Assembly: GCA_003167495.1 (NCBI GenBank)
Contig: PMSX01000050.1
Coordinates: forward strand, 2,614 to 66,613
Reading direction: 5' to 3'
Source of the DNA: Bryobacterales bacterium
GTDB lineage: Bacteria; Acidobacteriota; Terriglobia; Bryobacterales; Bryobacteraceae
DNA length: 64,000 nucleotides
This document shows, piece by piece, positions 51,124 through 59,650 of this stretch (positions within the stretch are counted from its first letter, which is position 1; each line of letters opens with the position of its first letter). A program made the position numbers and the translations under genes. The notes under the pieces were generated by a model. It made no database searches, was not told the origin of the DNA, and was given only the letters and a program-made list of their open reading frames with translations.

Positions 51124-52260
51124 TTACCTCAACTTCAAAGTAGTGAGCGCAAAAAGCGCCATCACCAGGCCGACAATCCAGAAACGGACGATGACTTTCG
51201 ATTCAGACCAACCGAGCGCTTCGAAATGGTGGTGAATGGGCGCCATCTTGAAAATGCGTTTTCCATTGCGCAGTTTGTAGCTGCCAACCTGCAGGATGAC
51301 CGAGAGCGCTTCAATAACGTAGACCCCGCCGATAAAGACGAGCAACACCTCCTGCTTGATGAGCACGGCCACGATACCGAGTCCGCCGCCGAGCGCTAAG
51401 GAACCCACATCGCCCATAAACACCTGGGCCGGGTGACTGTTATACCAGAGGAACGCCAAACTGGCTCCCATCATGGATGCGCAGAAAATAGTAAGTTCCT
51501 GAGAACGGGGCAGGCGGGCCAATCCGAGGTATTGCGAAAACGCGGCATTGCTCGAAACGTAAGTGAGGATAGTCATGGCACCGGAGGCAATGATCATCAA
51601 GCCGATAGCGAGACCATCGAGACCGTCGGTTAGGTTAACCGCGTTGGAAGAGCCCACCATGACGAAGACGATGAAGGCGTAGAAGAGCACGAAGGCCAGC
51701 GGATAAGTCCAGAAGTTTTTGGTCCACGATTCAATGAGCAGATCGGGCTTGAACTGTTTGAAAAACGGCACGTTGACCGCGGTGGAATAATTCTGATGGG
51801 CGTGGAGTACAAGAAGACAGAAACTGATGAGCATGGCAACGACAACCTGCGCCCAGAATTTCTCCAAAGTCGTAAGGCCGAGGTTCTGCTTTTTGGTGAC
51901 TTTGGCGTAATCATCAAAAAAACCGATGAAGCCAAACCCAACCAGCCCCAACAGGGCGAGCCAGTTGTAAGGATTCCGCAAATCGGACCAAAGCAAAGTG
52001 GGAACGACGATGGACGCAACAATGAGCAAGCCCCCCATGGTGGGTGTGCCGGCTTTCTTGCGGTGAGATTGCGGGCCGTCGTCGCGGATATACTGGCCGA
52101 AACTCAATTCGCGCAGTCTGTTGATAACCCAAGGACCGCATAGAAGGCCAATGGCGAGCGCTGTCAGGCTAGCCAAGGCGGTTCGGACGGTGATGTAGCC
52201 GAAAATACGGAAGACCGGCACATATTTGCGAAGAACCTGAAACAGAAGCCAGTAGAGCAT
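51124..52260 (-). CDS. mraY: phospho-N-acetylmuramoyl-pentapeptide transferase
   Basis: MraY makes lipid I by moving phospho-MurNAc-pentapeptide onto undecaprenyl phosphate. The 378-residue, ten-helix membrane protein has all catalytic Asp motifs: FFDDYAKV (Asp116-Asp117), NLTDGLDGLA (209-218) and the His-rich end MAPIHHHFEALGWSE. HRKKAGTPTMGGLL is the cytoplasmic substrate loop. It ends with TAA immediately before the murD open frame. Confidence 0.98.
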   Translation of the reverse strand: MLYWLLFQVLRKYVPVFRIFGYITVRTALASLTALAIGLLCGPWVINRLRELSFGQYIRDDGPQSHRKKAGTPTMGGLLIVASIVVPTLLWSDLRNPYNWLALLGLVGFGFIGFFDDYAKVTKKQNLGLTTLEKFWAQVVVAMLISFCLLVLHAHQNYSTAVNVPFFKQFKPDLLIESWTKNFWTYPLAFVLFYAFIVFVMVGSSNAVNLTDGLDGLAIGLMIIASGAMTILTYVSSNAAFSQYLGLARLPRSQELTIFCASMMGASLAFLWYNSHPAQVFMGDVGSLALGGGLGIVAVLIKQEVLLVFIGGVYVIEALSVILQVGSYKLRNGKRIFKMAPIHHHFEALGWSESKVIVRFWIVGLVMALFALTTLKLR

Positions 52261-52266
52261 TTGCGA

Positions 52267-53613
52267 TTAGGACTCCATTCTGGCCAACGCGGTTTCTACT
52301 TGAGTGCCGCGCGAACCCTTAAATAGGATGGCATCGCCCGATTTGACAAAATCTTTGAGGAAATCGCCGGCGGCTTCGGGCTGGTCAAAAAAGAAAGCGG
52401 CGCTGCAAGGTGCCCCTGCTTTAACGGCACTTTCGACCAGGAAATGGGCCGCGCCGTGGATGCCGATGACGACGTCAATTCCCGCTCGCACGGCGTATTC
52501 GCCTAACTGGCTGTGTAACTGTTCCGACATTTGTCCTAACTCGCGCATTTCACCCAGCACAGCAATGCGGCGTTGGGCAGGCTCGGTGCGCAGCACATCG
52601 AGCATGTTGCGAGCAGCTTCGGGATTGGAATTGTAGGAGTCATTCAGAACAGTGGCTCCGCGCCAGACTTTTCTCTCACCGCGCATTTTGCCGGGAGCGA
52701 GCGCTGCCACGGCTTGAACGAGTTCGCACGGCTGGACACCAAATATGCCGGCGACGGCAATGCCAGCTAAGATGTTCGAAACACTATGGCGGCCGGAGAG
52801 AGATGTCTCGAAACGGACGCCTTGAACGGTGAAGGTGGCGTGGTCGGCGGCGATTTCGGCGTTTTCGGCGCGGATTTCAGAGCTTGCGGCGAAGCCGTAG
52901 GTCAAAGTGCGGCCCTTGTGGGTCGGAGCGAAGGCGGCGACAAGCGGATCGTCGGCATTCAGTATGGCGACCCCTGGGATGCCTTCGATCAGCTCGCGCT
53001 TGGCGGCCGCGACGCCTTCGATGGAAGAGAAGTTTTCGATATGCGCGTAGCCGACATTCGTGATAACTCCGTGGTTAGGCTCGGCGATCGAGACAAGCTG
53101 GCGAATTTCTCCAGCGTGATTCATGCCCATTTCGAGCACGGCCACTTGCGAATCGGCCGGTAAACGGAGGATAGAGAGTGGGAGACCGATGTGGTTGTTG
53201 AAATTGCCGACGGTTTTTCCAACCCTATGACGGACGGCGAGCAGCGCCGCAATGATGTCTTTCGTGCTCGTCTTACCGGCACTGCCAGTGATGGCAACGA
53301 TCTGTCTCGCCCAACGGCGGCGCGCCCAGTGAGCGAGAGAATGCAAGGCTTCGAGAGTGTCTTTGACGAGGAGAAGTGGGCCCTTGGCGCCGGGTACAGG
53401 TTCACTGACAACTGCGGCGGCTGCGCCTTGACTTAGAACCGTATTTACGAATGCGTGCCCGTCCAGGCGTTCGCCCTTGATGGCGAAAAAGAGATCTCCT
53501 GGGGCAGCACTGCGCGAATCGATGGACCAACCCGTTATGTTCGTTTCGCCGGCGGCGCCTGCTAGGAACTGCGCTCCGGTCGCTGCCTGGACCTGCGCGA
53601 GTGTGAGCTGCAT
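52267..53613 (-). CDS. murF: UDP-MurNAc-tripeptide--D-Ala-D-Ala ligase
   Basis: MurF adds D-Ala-D-Ala to complete the pentapeptide. Starting at ATG 53613 (1 base after the murE stop) the protein has 448 residues; longer frames are antisense-like read-through of murE. Motifs: DSRSAAPGDLFFAIKGERLDG, the P-loop GSAGKTSTK (110-118), LEMGMNHAGEI, TNVGYAHIENF and LNDSYNSNPEAARNML. Ddl, which would make its D-Ala-D-Ala substrate, is not in this cluster. Confidence 0.97.
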   Translation of the reverse strand: MQLTLAQVQAATGAQFLAGAAGETNITGWSIDSRSAAPGDLFFAIKGERLDGHAFVNTVLSQGAAAAVVSEPVPGAKGPLLLVKDTLEALHSLAHWARRRWARQIVAITGSAGKTSTKDIIAALLAVRHRVGKTVGNFNNHIGLPLSILRLPADSQVAVLEMGMNHAGEIRQLVSIAEPNHGVITNVGYAHIENFSSIEGVAAAKRELIEGIPGVAILNADDPLVAAFAPTHKGRTLTYGFAASSEIRAENAEIAADHATFTVQGVRFETSLSGRHSVSNILAGIAVAGIFGVQPCELVQAVAALAPGKMRGERKVWRGATVLNDSYNSNPEAARNMLDVLRTEPAQRRIAVLGEMRELGQMSEQLHSQLGEYAVRAGIDVVIGIHGAAHFLVESAVKAGAPCSAAFFFDQPEAAGDFLKDFVKSGDAILFKGSRGTQVETALARMES

Positions 53614-53614
53614 C

Positions 53615-55150
53615 TCAGGCTGATCCGTTCTTCTTGCGGCCGTAGCCGAAGCCACGCAAGACGCGGCGCGCCACTTCGCGGTCGTCGAACGGAATGGGGC
53701 CGTCCTTGAGAATCTGATAGGTTTCGTGGCCTTTACCGGCGAGAATGACAACGTCGCCGGGTTCGGCCATTTCAATAGCTTTTTTAATAGCGCGTTCGCG
53801 GTCGGGATCGGCAATGTTGGGCGTATCGAAGCGGCCCACACCAACACTGGCATCGTTCATGATGGCGAGCGGATCTTCGCTGCGTGGATTGTCGGACGTG
53901 AGCACGACATAATCGCTCAGCTCCGCAGCGGCCATACCCATGAGCGGACGCTTGGAACGATCGCGATCGCCGCCGCAGCCAAAGAGAGTGATGATGCGCT
54001 TGGGATTCATGGCACGCGCCACGGAAATCACGTTGCGCAGAGCGTCGTCAGTGTGAGCGTAATCGACAACTACCATGAAGGGTTGCCCTTCTTCGACGCG
54101 TTCAAAGCGACCAGGAACTCGGGCGGTTTCACGCAGACCTTTTTGAATTTGGGCGTCGGTGAGGCCGAGTGAAATAGCTGAACCGCAAGCGAGCAGAATA
54201 TTGTAGGCGTTGATGTGGCCGACGAGTTGAGACTCGATGGGGAACTTACGGTCACCCGCGACAACGGTCATGCGCAGACCATTGAAAGACATTTCCAGAT
54301 TCGCGGGCTTGATCCACGTCGTTTTTGAACCGGTGGCTTTTAAACCGGCAGTGGTCGGCGGCTCCTGTTTGAGGCCGTACCAAAAAACGTGCGTCTCGGG
54401 GGCCAGTTCGATTTTGCGCGCCCATTCGTCATCGGCATTGAGCACCGCGAAGCGGGGGGGAGGGCCGCTTCGCGGTTTAAACAACAATTGTTTAGCAGCA
54501 AAGTAAGCTTCCATCGTGTGGTGGTAATCCAGATGGTCGCGCGTGAAATTGGTGAACCCCGCCGTATGTACGTTCATGGCGTAGATGCGGCCGAGATCGA
54601 GCGCGTGAGAAGATGCTTCGAACGTGACGTGCGTTCCGCCGAGGCGTTCGAGTTCGGCGAACATAGCGAAGAGATCGAGCGATTCGGGCGTGGTGTTCAC
54701 GGCGGGCAAAACGCGGCCCGCCAAGTGATATTCGATAGTGCCGATGAGCGCGGTGGTTTTACCGGCGGCACGGAGCATGGCGTCAATCAGCGTGGTGGTA
54801 GTGGTTTTGCCGTTTGTTCCAGTGATTCCGGTGAGCGCTAAGCGTTCATCGGGCTTGTTAAAGAAGTTGCGGGCGGCAAGCGCCAAGGCTTCGCGCCCAT
54901 GAGCGACTTGCAGCCAAAGTCCGGAAAAACCGCCGGGAGCGGGACGGTCACCGACCACGGCGATTGCGCCTTTTTGGAGAGCGACCGCGGCGAATTGCGC
55001 ACCGTCTGTTTTGGCGCCGGAAAAGGCGAAGAACAGGAAACCGGCCTCCACTTTGCGGCTGTCATACGCGATGCCGCGCACTTCCGCAGCGGGCAACGGA
55101 GCTGTGGAACGTAGCAACGTAACGCCCGCCAGAACCTCAGACAGGTTCAT
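53615..55150 (-). CDS. murE: UDP-MurNAc-L-alanyl-D-glutamate--2,6-diaminopimelate ligase
   Basis: MurE adds the third residue of the stem peptide. The 511-residue protein has the P-loop GTNGKTTTT (111-119), TNFTRDHLDYHHTMEAYF, and VLTSDNPRSEDP: the DNPR motif selects meso-diaminopimelate rather than lysine, so the cell wall is of the Gram-negative mDAP type. VVDYAHTDDALRNV and ILAGKGHETYQI complete the set. Its ATG overlaps the ftsI stop by 4 bases. Confidence 0.98.
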   Translation of the reverse strand: MNLSEVLAGVTLLRSTAPLPAAEVRGIAYDSRKVEAGFLFFAFSGAKTDGAQFAAVALQKGAIAVVGDRPAPGGFSGLWLQVAHGREALALAARNFFNKPDERLALTGITGTNGKTTTTTLIDAMLRAAGKTTALIGTIEYHLAGRVLPAVNTTPESLDLFAMFAELERLGGTHVTFEASSHALDLGRIYAMNVHTAGFTNFTRDHLDYHHTMEAYFAAKQLLFKPRSGPPPRFAVLNADDEWARKIELAPETHVFWYGLKQEPPTTAGLKATGSKTTWIKPANLEMSFNGLRMTVVAGDRKFPIESQLVGHINAYNILLACGSAISLGLTDAQIQKGLRETARVPGRFERVEEGQPFMVVVDYAHTDDALRNVISVARAMNPKRIITLFGCGGDRDRSKRPLMGMAAAELSDYVVLTSDNPRSEDPLAIMNDASVGVGRFDTPNIADPDRERAIKKAIEMAEPGDVVILAGKGHETYQILKDGPIPFDDREVARRVLRGFGYGRKKNGSA

Positions 55151-57231
55151 CGTTGAAACCTCACCCGGATGTGCTCGCCCGGGTTTAGGAGTGTGCCTGC
55201 CGGGGGATTCTGTGCACGCGCCAAACCATCGCCTAACATGTCGACCTCAATTCCAGTAGCTGTTGCTTCCTGTATAACATCTCTTACTGTTTTACCGACA
55301 AAGTTCGGAGCCATTGGGGCGGAGCTATTGGTGACAGCGACAACTTCGTCTTGCAGAGAGCCAGTGTCGGAAGCAGAACTCATTTCTTCGGCGGTGAGGG
55401 GAGTGGTTAATTCGGCAACGGTGTCGCTATCGGAATCTTCATCTGGGCCTTCGGGCTTCGGCTTTAGACCCTTGTGGGCGATGAGCTCGTCAATCTCTTC
55501 GGGCACATCGCGCACGATGCCAAGACGGTTCAAGGCGGAGGACATGAGCCGCACAAACGCGGGACCAGCCGCCGTACCGCCGAAACCCGCCGCACCGGTA
55601 GTGCCGCTCACGGTTACGACGATAACGATGGCTGGATTATTGGCGGGAGCAAAGCCAAGGAACGACGCGTTGTAGCGGTGGGTATAGACTTTGTGATCGT
55701 AATCGTAGATCTGCGCGGTACCCGTTTTGCCGGCGAGCGAGTAACCGATCAGGTGCAGACGGTGGCCGGTGCCGTGCGGTTCGGTAACGACGCGGCGCAT
55801 CATCATACGCATCTTCATGACAGTTTCAGGCCGCAAAACGGCCACGGGTTGCGCATGCTGCCGGGCTACGCGCGGGCCATTGGGCTCTTGTTCCCAGGCA
55901 ACCAGATGCGGCGAAACCAGATAACCTCCATTCGCAATGACACTGCCCATCTGCGCCAGTTGCAGAGTGGTAACGCCGATTTCGTGTCCCATGGGGACGG
56001 AGCCGATGCTGGTGGGCTGCCAGTGTTTCAAAGCCCGCAGAATGCCAGGCGCTTCGCCGGGCAGTTCGATGCCAGTGCGTTGGCCAAAGCCAAAACGCCG
56101 GATATAGCTATAGAGATTTTCGTTTCCTACCTCCATGCCGATTTTGATGGCGCCAATGTTGCTGGAAAACGCCAACACGTCTTGCAAGGAGAGCACGCCG
56201 TGCGGATGCGTGTCGTGAATGACCCGGTTGTACATGTGCATCGCGCCGTTGCCGCAATCGATGGGCGAATCAGGCCCCAGGTGAGTGGTTTCAAGCGCGG
56301 CGGCCAAGGTAACCACTTTGAATACAGAACCTGGTTCATACGGCGTGCCAACAGCCAGATTCTTACGGCCGAGATCTTTTTCGCCCGCCAACAGACGCTC
56401 GTTTGGATCGAAGGTAGGATAGTTTTCGAGCGCCAGAATTTCACCGGTGCGCGGGTTCATGGCGACGGCGCTGCCATGATCGGCGCCATTTTCTTTGACC
56501 GCTTGCTTTAGCGCTTCTTTGGCGATGAATTGCAATTCGCGGTCAATGGTGAGCCCGACGCTCTTGCCCATCACCGGCGACTTGACGATCTCACTTTCGT
56601 AAGAGACCTCCTTGCCGTCACGCTCGGTGCGGCGCAGGCCGGCGGTGCCGGCGAGATCTTTGTCTAGCTTGCGCTCAACGCCAGCAACCCCGATGCCTTG
56701 CCAATCGACATTGCCGACGACGTGCGCAGCCACATCGTTGTTGGGGTAGGTTCTGACACTCAACTGACGAATTTCGAGCCAATCGAGGTGCATGCCTTCC
56801 AGGCTCGCGGCCTGTTCGTCTGTGAGGTGGTCGTTCACAACCAGATAGCCGCCGCGCGTGCGGGAGCCCGCAGCCTTTTCGAAATTGGCTTGGAGCTGAG
56901 TCGCATCCTGTTGCAGAATGCCAGCGAGCATGGCGGCCGCCAGTTCCTCTTTCTCTTTAGGAATGCGCTTGGGGTTGACTACGGCGATGTGAGAGTTGGA
57001 GCTGATGGCGAGGATGGCGCCATTGCGATCAAAAATAGAGCCGCGCGGTGCGTCAATCACTTCCAGATGTTCCTGCTGGCGGTGGGCCATTTTCGAGAGC
57101 GAATCATGCTCTAGCACTTGCAGCGTGAATAAGCGCGCAAGAACAACGAAGGCCCACCCGAGAAGGATGAGCCCTGCGAGCAACGCGCGTTCTTGCGTCT
57201 TGCTTAGAGTGGAGAGCGGTGGTAAGTCCAT
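55147..57231 (-). CDS. ftsI: septal transpeptidase FtsI/PBP3 with C-terminal PASTA domain
   Basis: A class B penicillin-binding protein. The start is ATG 57231; the longer TTG frame reads into an inverted-repeat element. One membrane helix (LLAGLILLGWAFVVLARLF) is followed by the pedestal domain and the transpeptidase with the active-site SxxK in EPGSVFKVV, SSN in FSSNIGAIKIG and KTG in LAGKTGTAQIYD. The last ~60 residues form a PASTA domain (PNFVGKTVRDVIQEATATG), less usual for Gram-negative FtsI. An acidic Ser/Glu-rich linker of about 60 residues joins the two. It crosslinks septal peptidoglycan with FtsW. Confidence 0.96.
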   Translation of the reverse strand: MDLPPLSTLSKTQERALLAGLILLGWAFVVLARLFTLQVLEHDSLSKMAHRQQEHLEVIDAPRGSIFDRNGAILAISSNSHIAVVNPKRIPKEKEELAAAMLAGILQQDATQLQANFEKAAGSRTRGGYLVVNDHLTDEQAASLEGMHLDWLEIRQLSVRTYPNNDVAAHVVGNVDWQGIGVAGVERKLDKDLAGTAGLRRTERDGKEVSYESEIVKSPVMGKSVGLTIDRELQFIAKEALKQAVKENGADHGSAVAMNPRTGEILALENYPTFDPNERLLAGEKDLGRKNLAVGTPYEPGSVFKVVTLAAALETTHLGPDSPIDCGNGAMHMYNRVIHDTHPHGVLSLQDVLAFSSNIGAIKIGMEVGNENLYSYIRRFGFGQRTGIELPGEAPGILRALKHWQPTSIGSVPMGHEIGVTTLQLAQMGSVIANGGYLVSPHLVAWEQEPNGPRVARQHAQPVAVLRPETVMKMRMMMRRVVTEPHGTGHRLHLIGYSLAGKTGTAQIYDYDHKVYTHRYNASFLGFAPANNPAIVIVVTVSGTTGAAGFGGTAAGPAFVRLMSSALNRLGIVRDVPEEIDELIAHKGLKPKPEGPDEDSDSDTVAELTTPLTAEEMSSASDTGSLQDEVVAVTNSSAPMAPNFVGKTVRDVIQEATATGIEVDMLGDGLARAQNPPAGTLLNPGEHIRVRFQR

Positions 57232-57260
57232 AATTGATTCATTCGTGGTTGGGGGGAGCG

Positions 57261-57331
57261 AAAAGGGGACACGCCTGCTCAAGTGGCGTAAGGGGAGGCG
57301 TTTGTGGGAGTCCGGAGTGTCCCCCCTTTTT
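57261..57331. repeat. inverted-repeat element between ftsL and ftsI
   Basis: The outer arms AAAAGGGGACAC (57261-57272) and GTGTCCCCCCTTTTT (57317-57331, two extra C) enclose a nested pair ACGCCT (57271-57276) and AGGCGT (57296-57301). The roughly 70-base unit fills most of the 100-base gap between ftsL and ftsI and resembles the AAAATGGGGAC-armed element at 63499-63591. It may be a miniature mobile or REP-like element, or a stem-loop that tunes expression. Confidence 0.6.
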
Positions 57332-57847
57332 CTAGCGAACGTTGACTGCCGAAGAAAACGGCAGGTTGATGCGCGCTTCGGCCGGAGAATCGGTCTTCGA
57401 CATGCCGCTGAGGGTTTGCACTTGCTGGGGCTCGGGTTCGGACATCTTTAATGTCTTGGCGAGCTGGCGCAGGCGGTTTGGATTTACCAGAACCGCTTCC
57501 TGCGTTTCGAGAATGGCGCGCTGGCGCGAGAGTTCAACCTGCTCCTGGCGCAGTTGCTGGAGCGTAAAGCCAGCGGTGACGTTATAGGCGGTGGGTATGA
57601 GGCCGGCGATGATGAGCACCGCGGCGGCAAAGCCCGTGGCCATGCTCTTGCTGCGCGCGGCCTGCGCGGCGGGGTCGCTGGCGCGAATGACGGGGCTATT
57701 ATCAATGCGCTTAACGAAAAGATAAACATCTTCGTTGGCGAGGGGACGCAGGCGAGGAGCGTCTGTGCGAGTCCAGACCGCGGAGGGAGCCTCCGCCAGT
57801 TCTTTGGCGCCCACAAAGCGATTTACAAATGTAGCTAATGAAGACAT
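57332..57847 (-). CDS. ftsL: FtsL-like cell division protein
   Basis: The call rests on position (between rsmH and ftsI) and layout: a long cytoplasmic N-terminus (about 75 residues), one membrane helix (MATGFAAAVLIIAGLIPTAY), then a leucine-zipper-like coiled coil (LQQLRQEQVELSRQRAIL) containing the NPNRLRQLAKTLKM segment typical of FtsL/FtsB proteins. FtsL forms a trimer with FtsB and FtsQ that activates FtsWI. The start at 57847 has GAAGGGA about 11 bases upstream. At about 171 residues it is longer than E. coli FtsL. Confidence 0.85.
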   Translation of the reverse strand: MSSLATFVNRFVGAKELAEAPSAVWTRTDAPRLRPLANEDVYLFVKRIDNSPVIRASDPAAQAARSKSMATGFAAAVLIIAGLIPTAYNVTAGFTLQQLRQEQVELSRQRAILETQEAVLVNPNRLRQLAKTLKMSEPEPQQVQTLSGMSKTDSPAEARINLPFSSAVNVR

Positions 57848-57864
57848 GTCAATTTTGTCCCTTC

Positions 57865-58755
57865 TTACAACCACTGAAGCGCCCGCAGCTTAGCGCTGCG
57901 CGACGCGGCATTCTCTGAGGTTTCCTGCTCACGGGGCCGGATCACATGTTTGGTCAGGATCTTCGCCTGCCCAGCGGCGGCGAGCGCTTGAAACGCCCGC
58001 TTCACTATGCGATCTTCGAGCGACATAAAGGTGAGCACCACAAACCTTCCGCCGGAGTTAAGGTGTTCCGGCACGGAGCGAAGCAACGCCTCAAGCTCCT
58101 CAAACTCTTCATTCACCTTCAGCCGCAGCGCCATAAATGTCTGGGTCGCCGGGTGGATTCTCCCCGTTCGTGGCGCGGCTTGCTCAACCACTTGAGCCAA
58201 ACGGCCAGTGGTTTGAATGGGCCGCGCACGAACGATTGCTCTGGAGATTCTTCGCGACCTCCTTTCTTCGCCGTACTCATAGATAAGATCGGCGAGTGCC
58301 TTCTCGGGCAGTTGATTGACAAAATCGGCGGCAGACGCACCCTGACTGCGGTCCATTCGCATGTCTAAAGGTCCGTCTTCCATAATTGAAAATCCTCGTT
58401 CTCCCTCACTGAACTGATAGCGACTGACTCCCAAGTCAGCGAGCACACCATCCACCTTCGAAACTCCAAAGCTTTCGAGCGCTTGCGGCCACTTCGAAAA
58501 AGCTCCGTGAAAATAGCGGATGCGCTCCGCCCAGGCGACCGTGTTGCGGCGCGCCAACTCGAGTGACTCGGCATCGCGGTCGCAGGCAATCACCAGCCCC
58601 GTTGTGAGCTGCTGCGCGATAGCTCCCGTATGACCTCCGAGTCCCGCCGTCACATCTGAATAGATCCCTTCCGGCCGAATCGCGAGATACTCGAGCGACT
58701 CGTTGAGAAGAACCGAGTAGTGCCAAGGCTCGCGGTCGTTCGCAGGTTGTTGCAT
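57865..58755 (-). CDS. rsmH: 16S rRNA (cytosine(1402)-N(4))-methyltransferase
   Basis: RsmH (MraW) methylates C1402 of 16S rRNA. The 296-residue protein begins HYSVLLNESLEYLAIRPEGI and has the SAM motif VTAGLGGHTGAIAQQL, ADLGVSRYQFSEGERGFS, LDMRMDRSQGASAADF, and the closing FMSLEDRIVKRAFQ. It stands between mraZ (114-base gap) and ftsL (17 bases), the standard dcw position. Confidence 0.97.
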   Translation of the reverse strand: MQQPANDREPWHYSVLLNESLEYLAIRPEGIYSDVTAGLGGHTGAIAQQLTTGLVIACDRDAESLELARRNTVAWAERIRYFHGAFSKWPQALESFGVSKVDGVLADLGVSRYQFSEGERGFSIMEDGPLDMRMDRSQGASAADFVNQLPEKALADLIYEYGEERRSRRISRAIVRARPIQTTGRLAQVVEQAAPRTGRIHPATQTFMALRLKVNEEFEELEALLRSVPEHLNSGGRFVVLTFMSLEDRIVKRAFQALAAAGQAKILTKHVIRPREQETSENAASRSAKLRALQWL

Positions 58756-58810
58756 ACATTTGCGCGATCTTAGAAGACGCGCAAAACGGGCTCGGTGTCA
58801 AGCACGCCGC

Positions 58811-58826
58811 CTCAGGGACGCCTGAG
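58811..58826. promoter_or_regulatory. short stem-loop between mraZ and rsmH
   Basis: CTCAGG-GACG-CCTGAG is a perfect 6-base inverted repeat with a 4-base loop in the 114-base mraZ-rsmH gap. It has no T-run; it may affect mRNA processing or attenuation. Confidence 0.3.
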
Positions 58827-58869
58827 TTCTTGGTCTGTCCAGCGGCTCGCATCCTCGCCCTTTGCGCTC

Positions 58870-59352
58870 TCACAAAGCTTTCCTTTGCAAAACTTTTACC
58901 TTGTCGGCCAAACCGGTCTTGGCGGCGGCGAAACGCTTTTCGTATTCCGCGCTTCCCAAAATATTGATGCGGTTTTGAAAACAGCGCATCCGCACTTCGT
59001 CTTTTTCCAGACCCAATGTCTTGCGTAACGTGTCGGGCAAGGTCAGACGCCCTTGCGCGTCAACATCGACATCCTTCCCGTAGTGATCGGCGATCCGCGC
59101 TAACGCATCGAGCGCTTCGAAATCATCGCCCGGCTCTTGCAGCTTCTTTGCTGTTTCGCGCCAGACCGAAATCGGATATATTCGAGCTTCGGATTCGTCG
59201 AACGTTGTGATGAACACTTTTCTTTCTTCTTTAAAACTTTCCAAATACGTGAGCATGGAAGCGGGCAATTTAAGCCTACCTTTGTCGTCAACAGTAACGG
59301 CAAAGACGCCATTAGGCGCGCCTGGAGAGACGATTTGGCCGTTTTCTTCCAC
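58870..59352 (-). CDS. mraZ: transcriptional regulator MraZ
   Basis: A 160-residue protein with two SpoVT/AbrB-type half-barrels, each with the DxxGRxxLP motif: VTVDDKGRLKLPASM and VDVDAQGRLTLPDTL. MraZ is the first gene of dcw clusters and forms a ring that binds DNA upstream of its own promoter and represses the operon. No TGGG direct repeats at 10-base spacing, as used by E. coli MraZ, were seen just upstream, so its target here may differ. Confidence 0.95.
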   Translation of the reverse strand: MEENGQIVSPGAPNGVFAVTVDDKGRLKLPASMLTYLESFKEERKVFITTFDESEARIYPISVWRETAKKLQEPGDDFEALDALARIADHYGKDVDVDAQGRLTLPDTLRKTLGLEKDEVRMRCFQNRINILGSAEYEKRFAAAKTGLADKVKVLQRKAL

Positions 59353-59575
59353 TACAATCCAATTTGGGCCGATTTAGGCCACAACTGATGGTCACATGTA
59401 GTCGACAGGGATTGCAAGGGAAATTTGACAGGATTTTTCTTGTAAGTTGTTGTATTCGCCTTTCTTACGCCATTTTGAAGTACTGAAGCGCGAGGTTGAG
59501 TACGAGGGTACTGGGAGTGGGCGGTGGGCGAATTTTAGACTGCCGGAATCTCCGATTTTTGCCGGTTGGGAAAAG

Positions 59576-59598
59576 GGTAAAAAGGGCGACTTTTTACC
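59576..59598. promoter_or_regulatory. stem-loop A upstream of mraZ
   Basis: GGTAAAAAG-GGCGA-CTTTTTACC is a perfect 9-base inverted repeat with a 5-base spacer. It has the same arms and spacer length as the site centred 49 bases away, suggesting a repeated binding site or paired RNA hairpins. Confidence 0.7.
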
Positions 59599-59621
59599 GT
59601 CCCTTAATATATGTAAACAGG

Positions 59622-59650
59622 CGCGGTAAAAAGCCGGACTTTTTACCGCG
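59622..59650. promoter_or_regulatory. stem-loop B upstream of mraZ
   Basis: CGCGGTAAAAAG-CCGGA-CTTTTTACCGCG is a perfect 12-base inverted repeat with a 5-base spacer, the longer copy of the pair. It lies about 270-300 bases upstream of the mraZ start. Confidence 0.75.

Noticed and set aside
59505..59530. MraZ-box candidate (three TGGG words)
   Set aside because: Spacing is 6-7 bases rather than the roughly 10 bases of known MraZ repeats, and orientation relative to mraZ is opposite.
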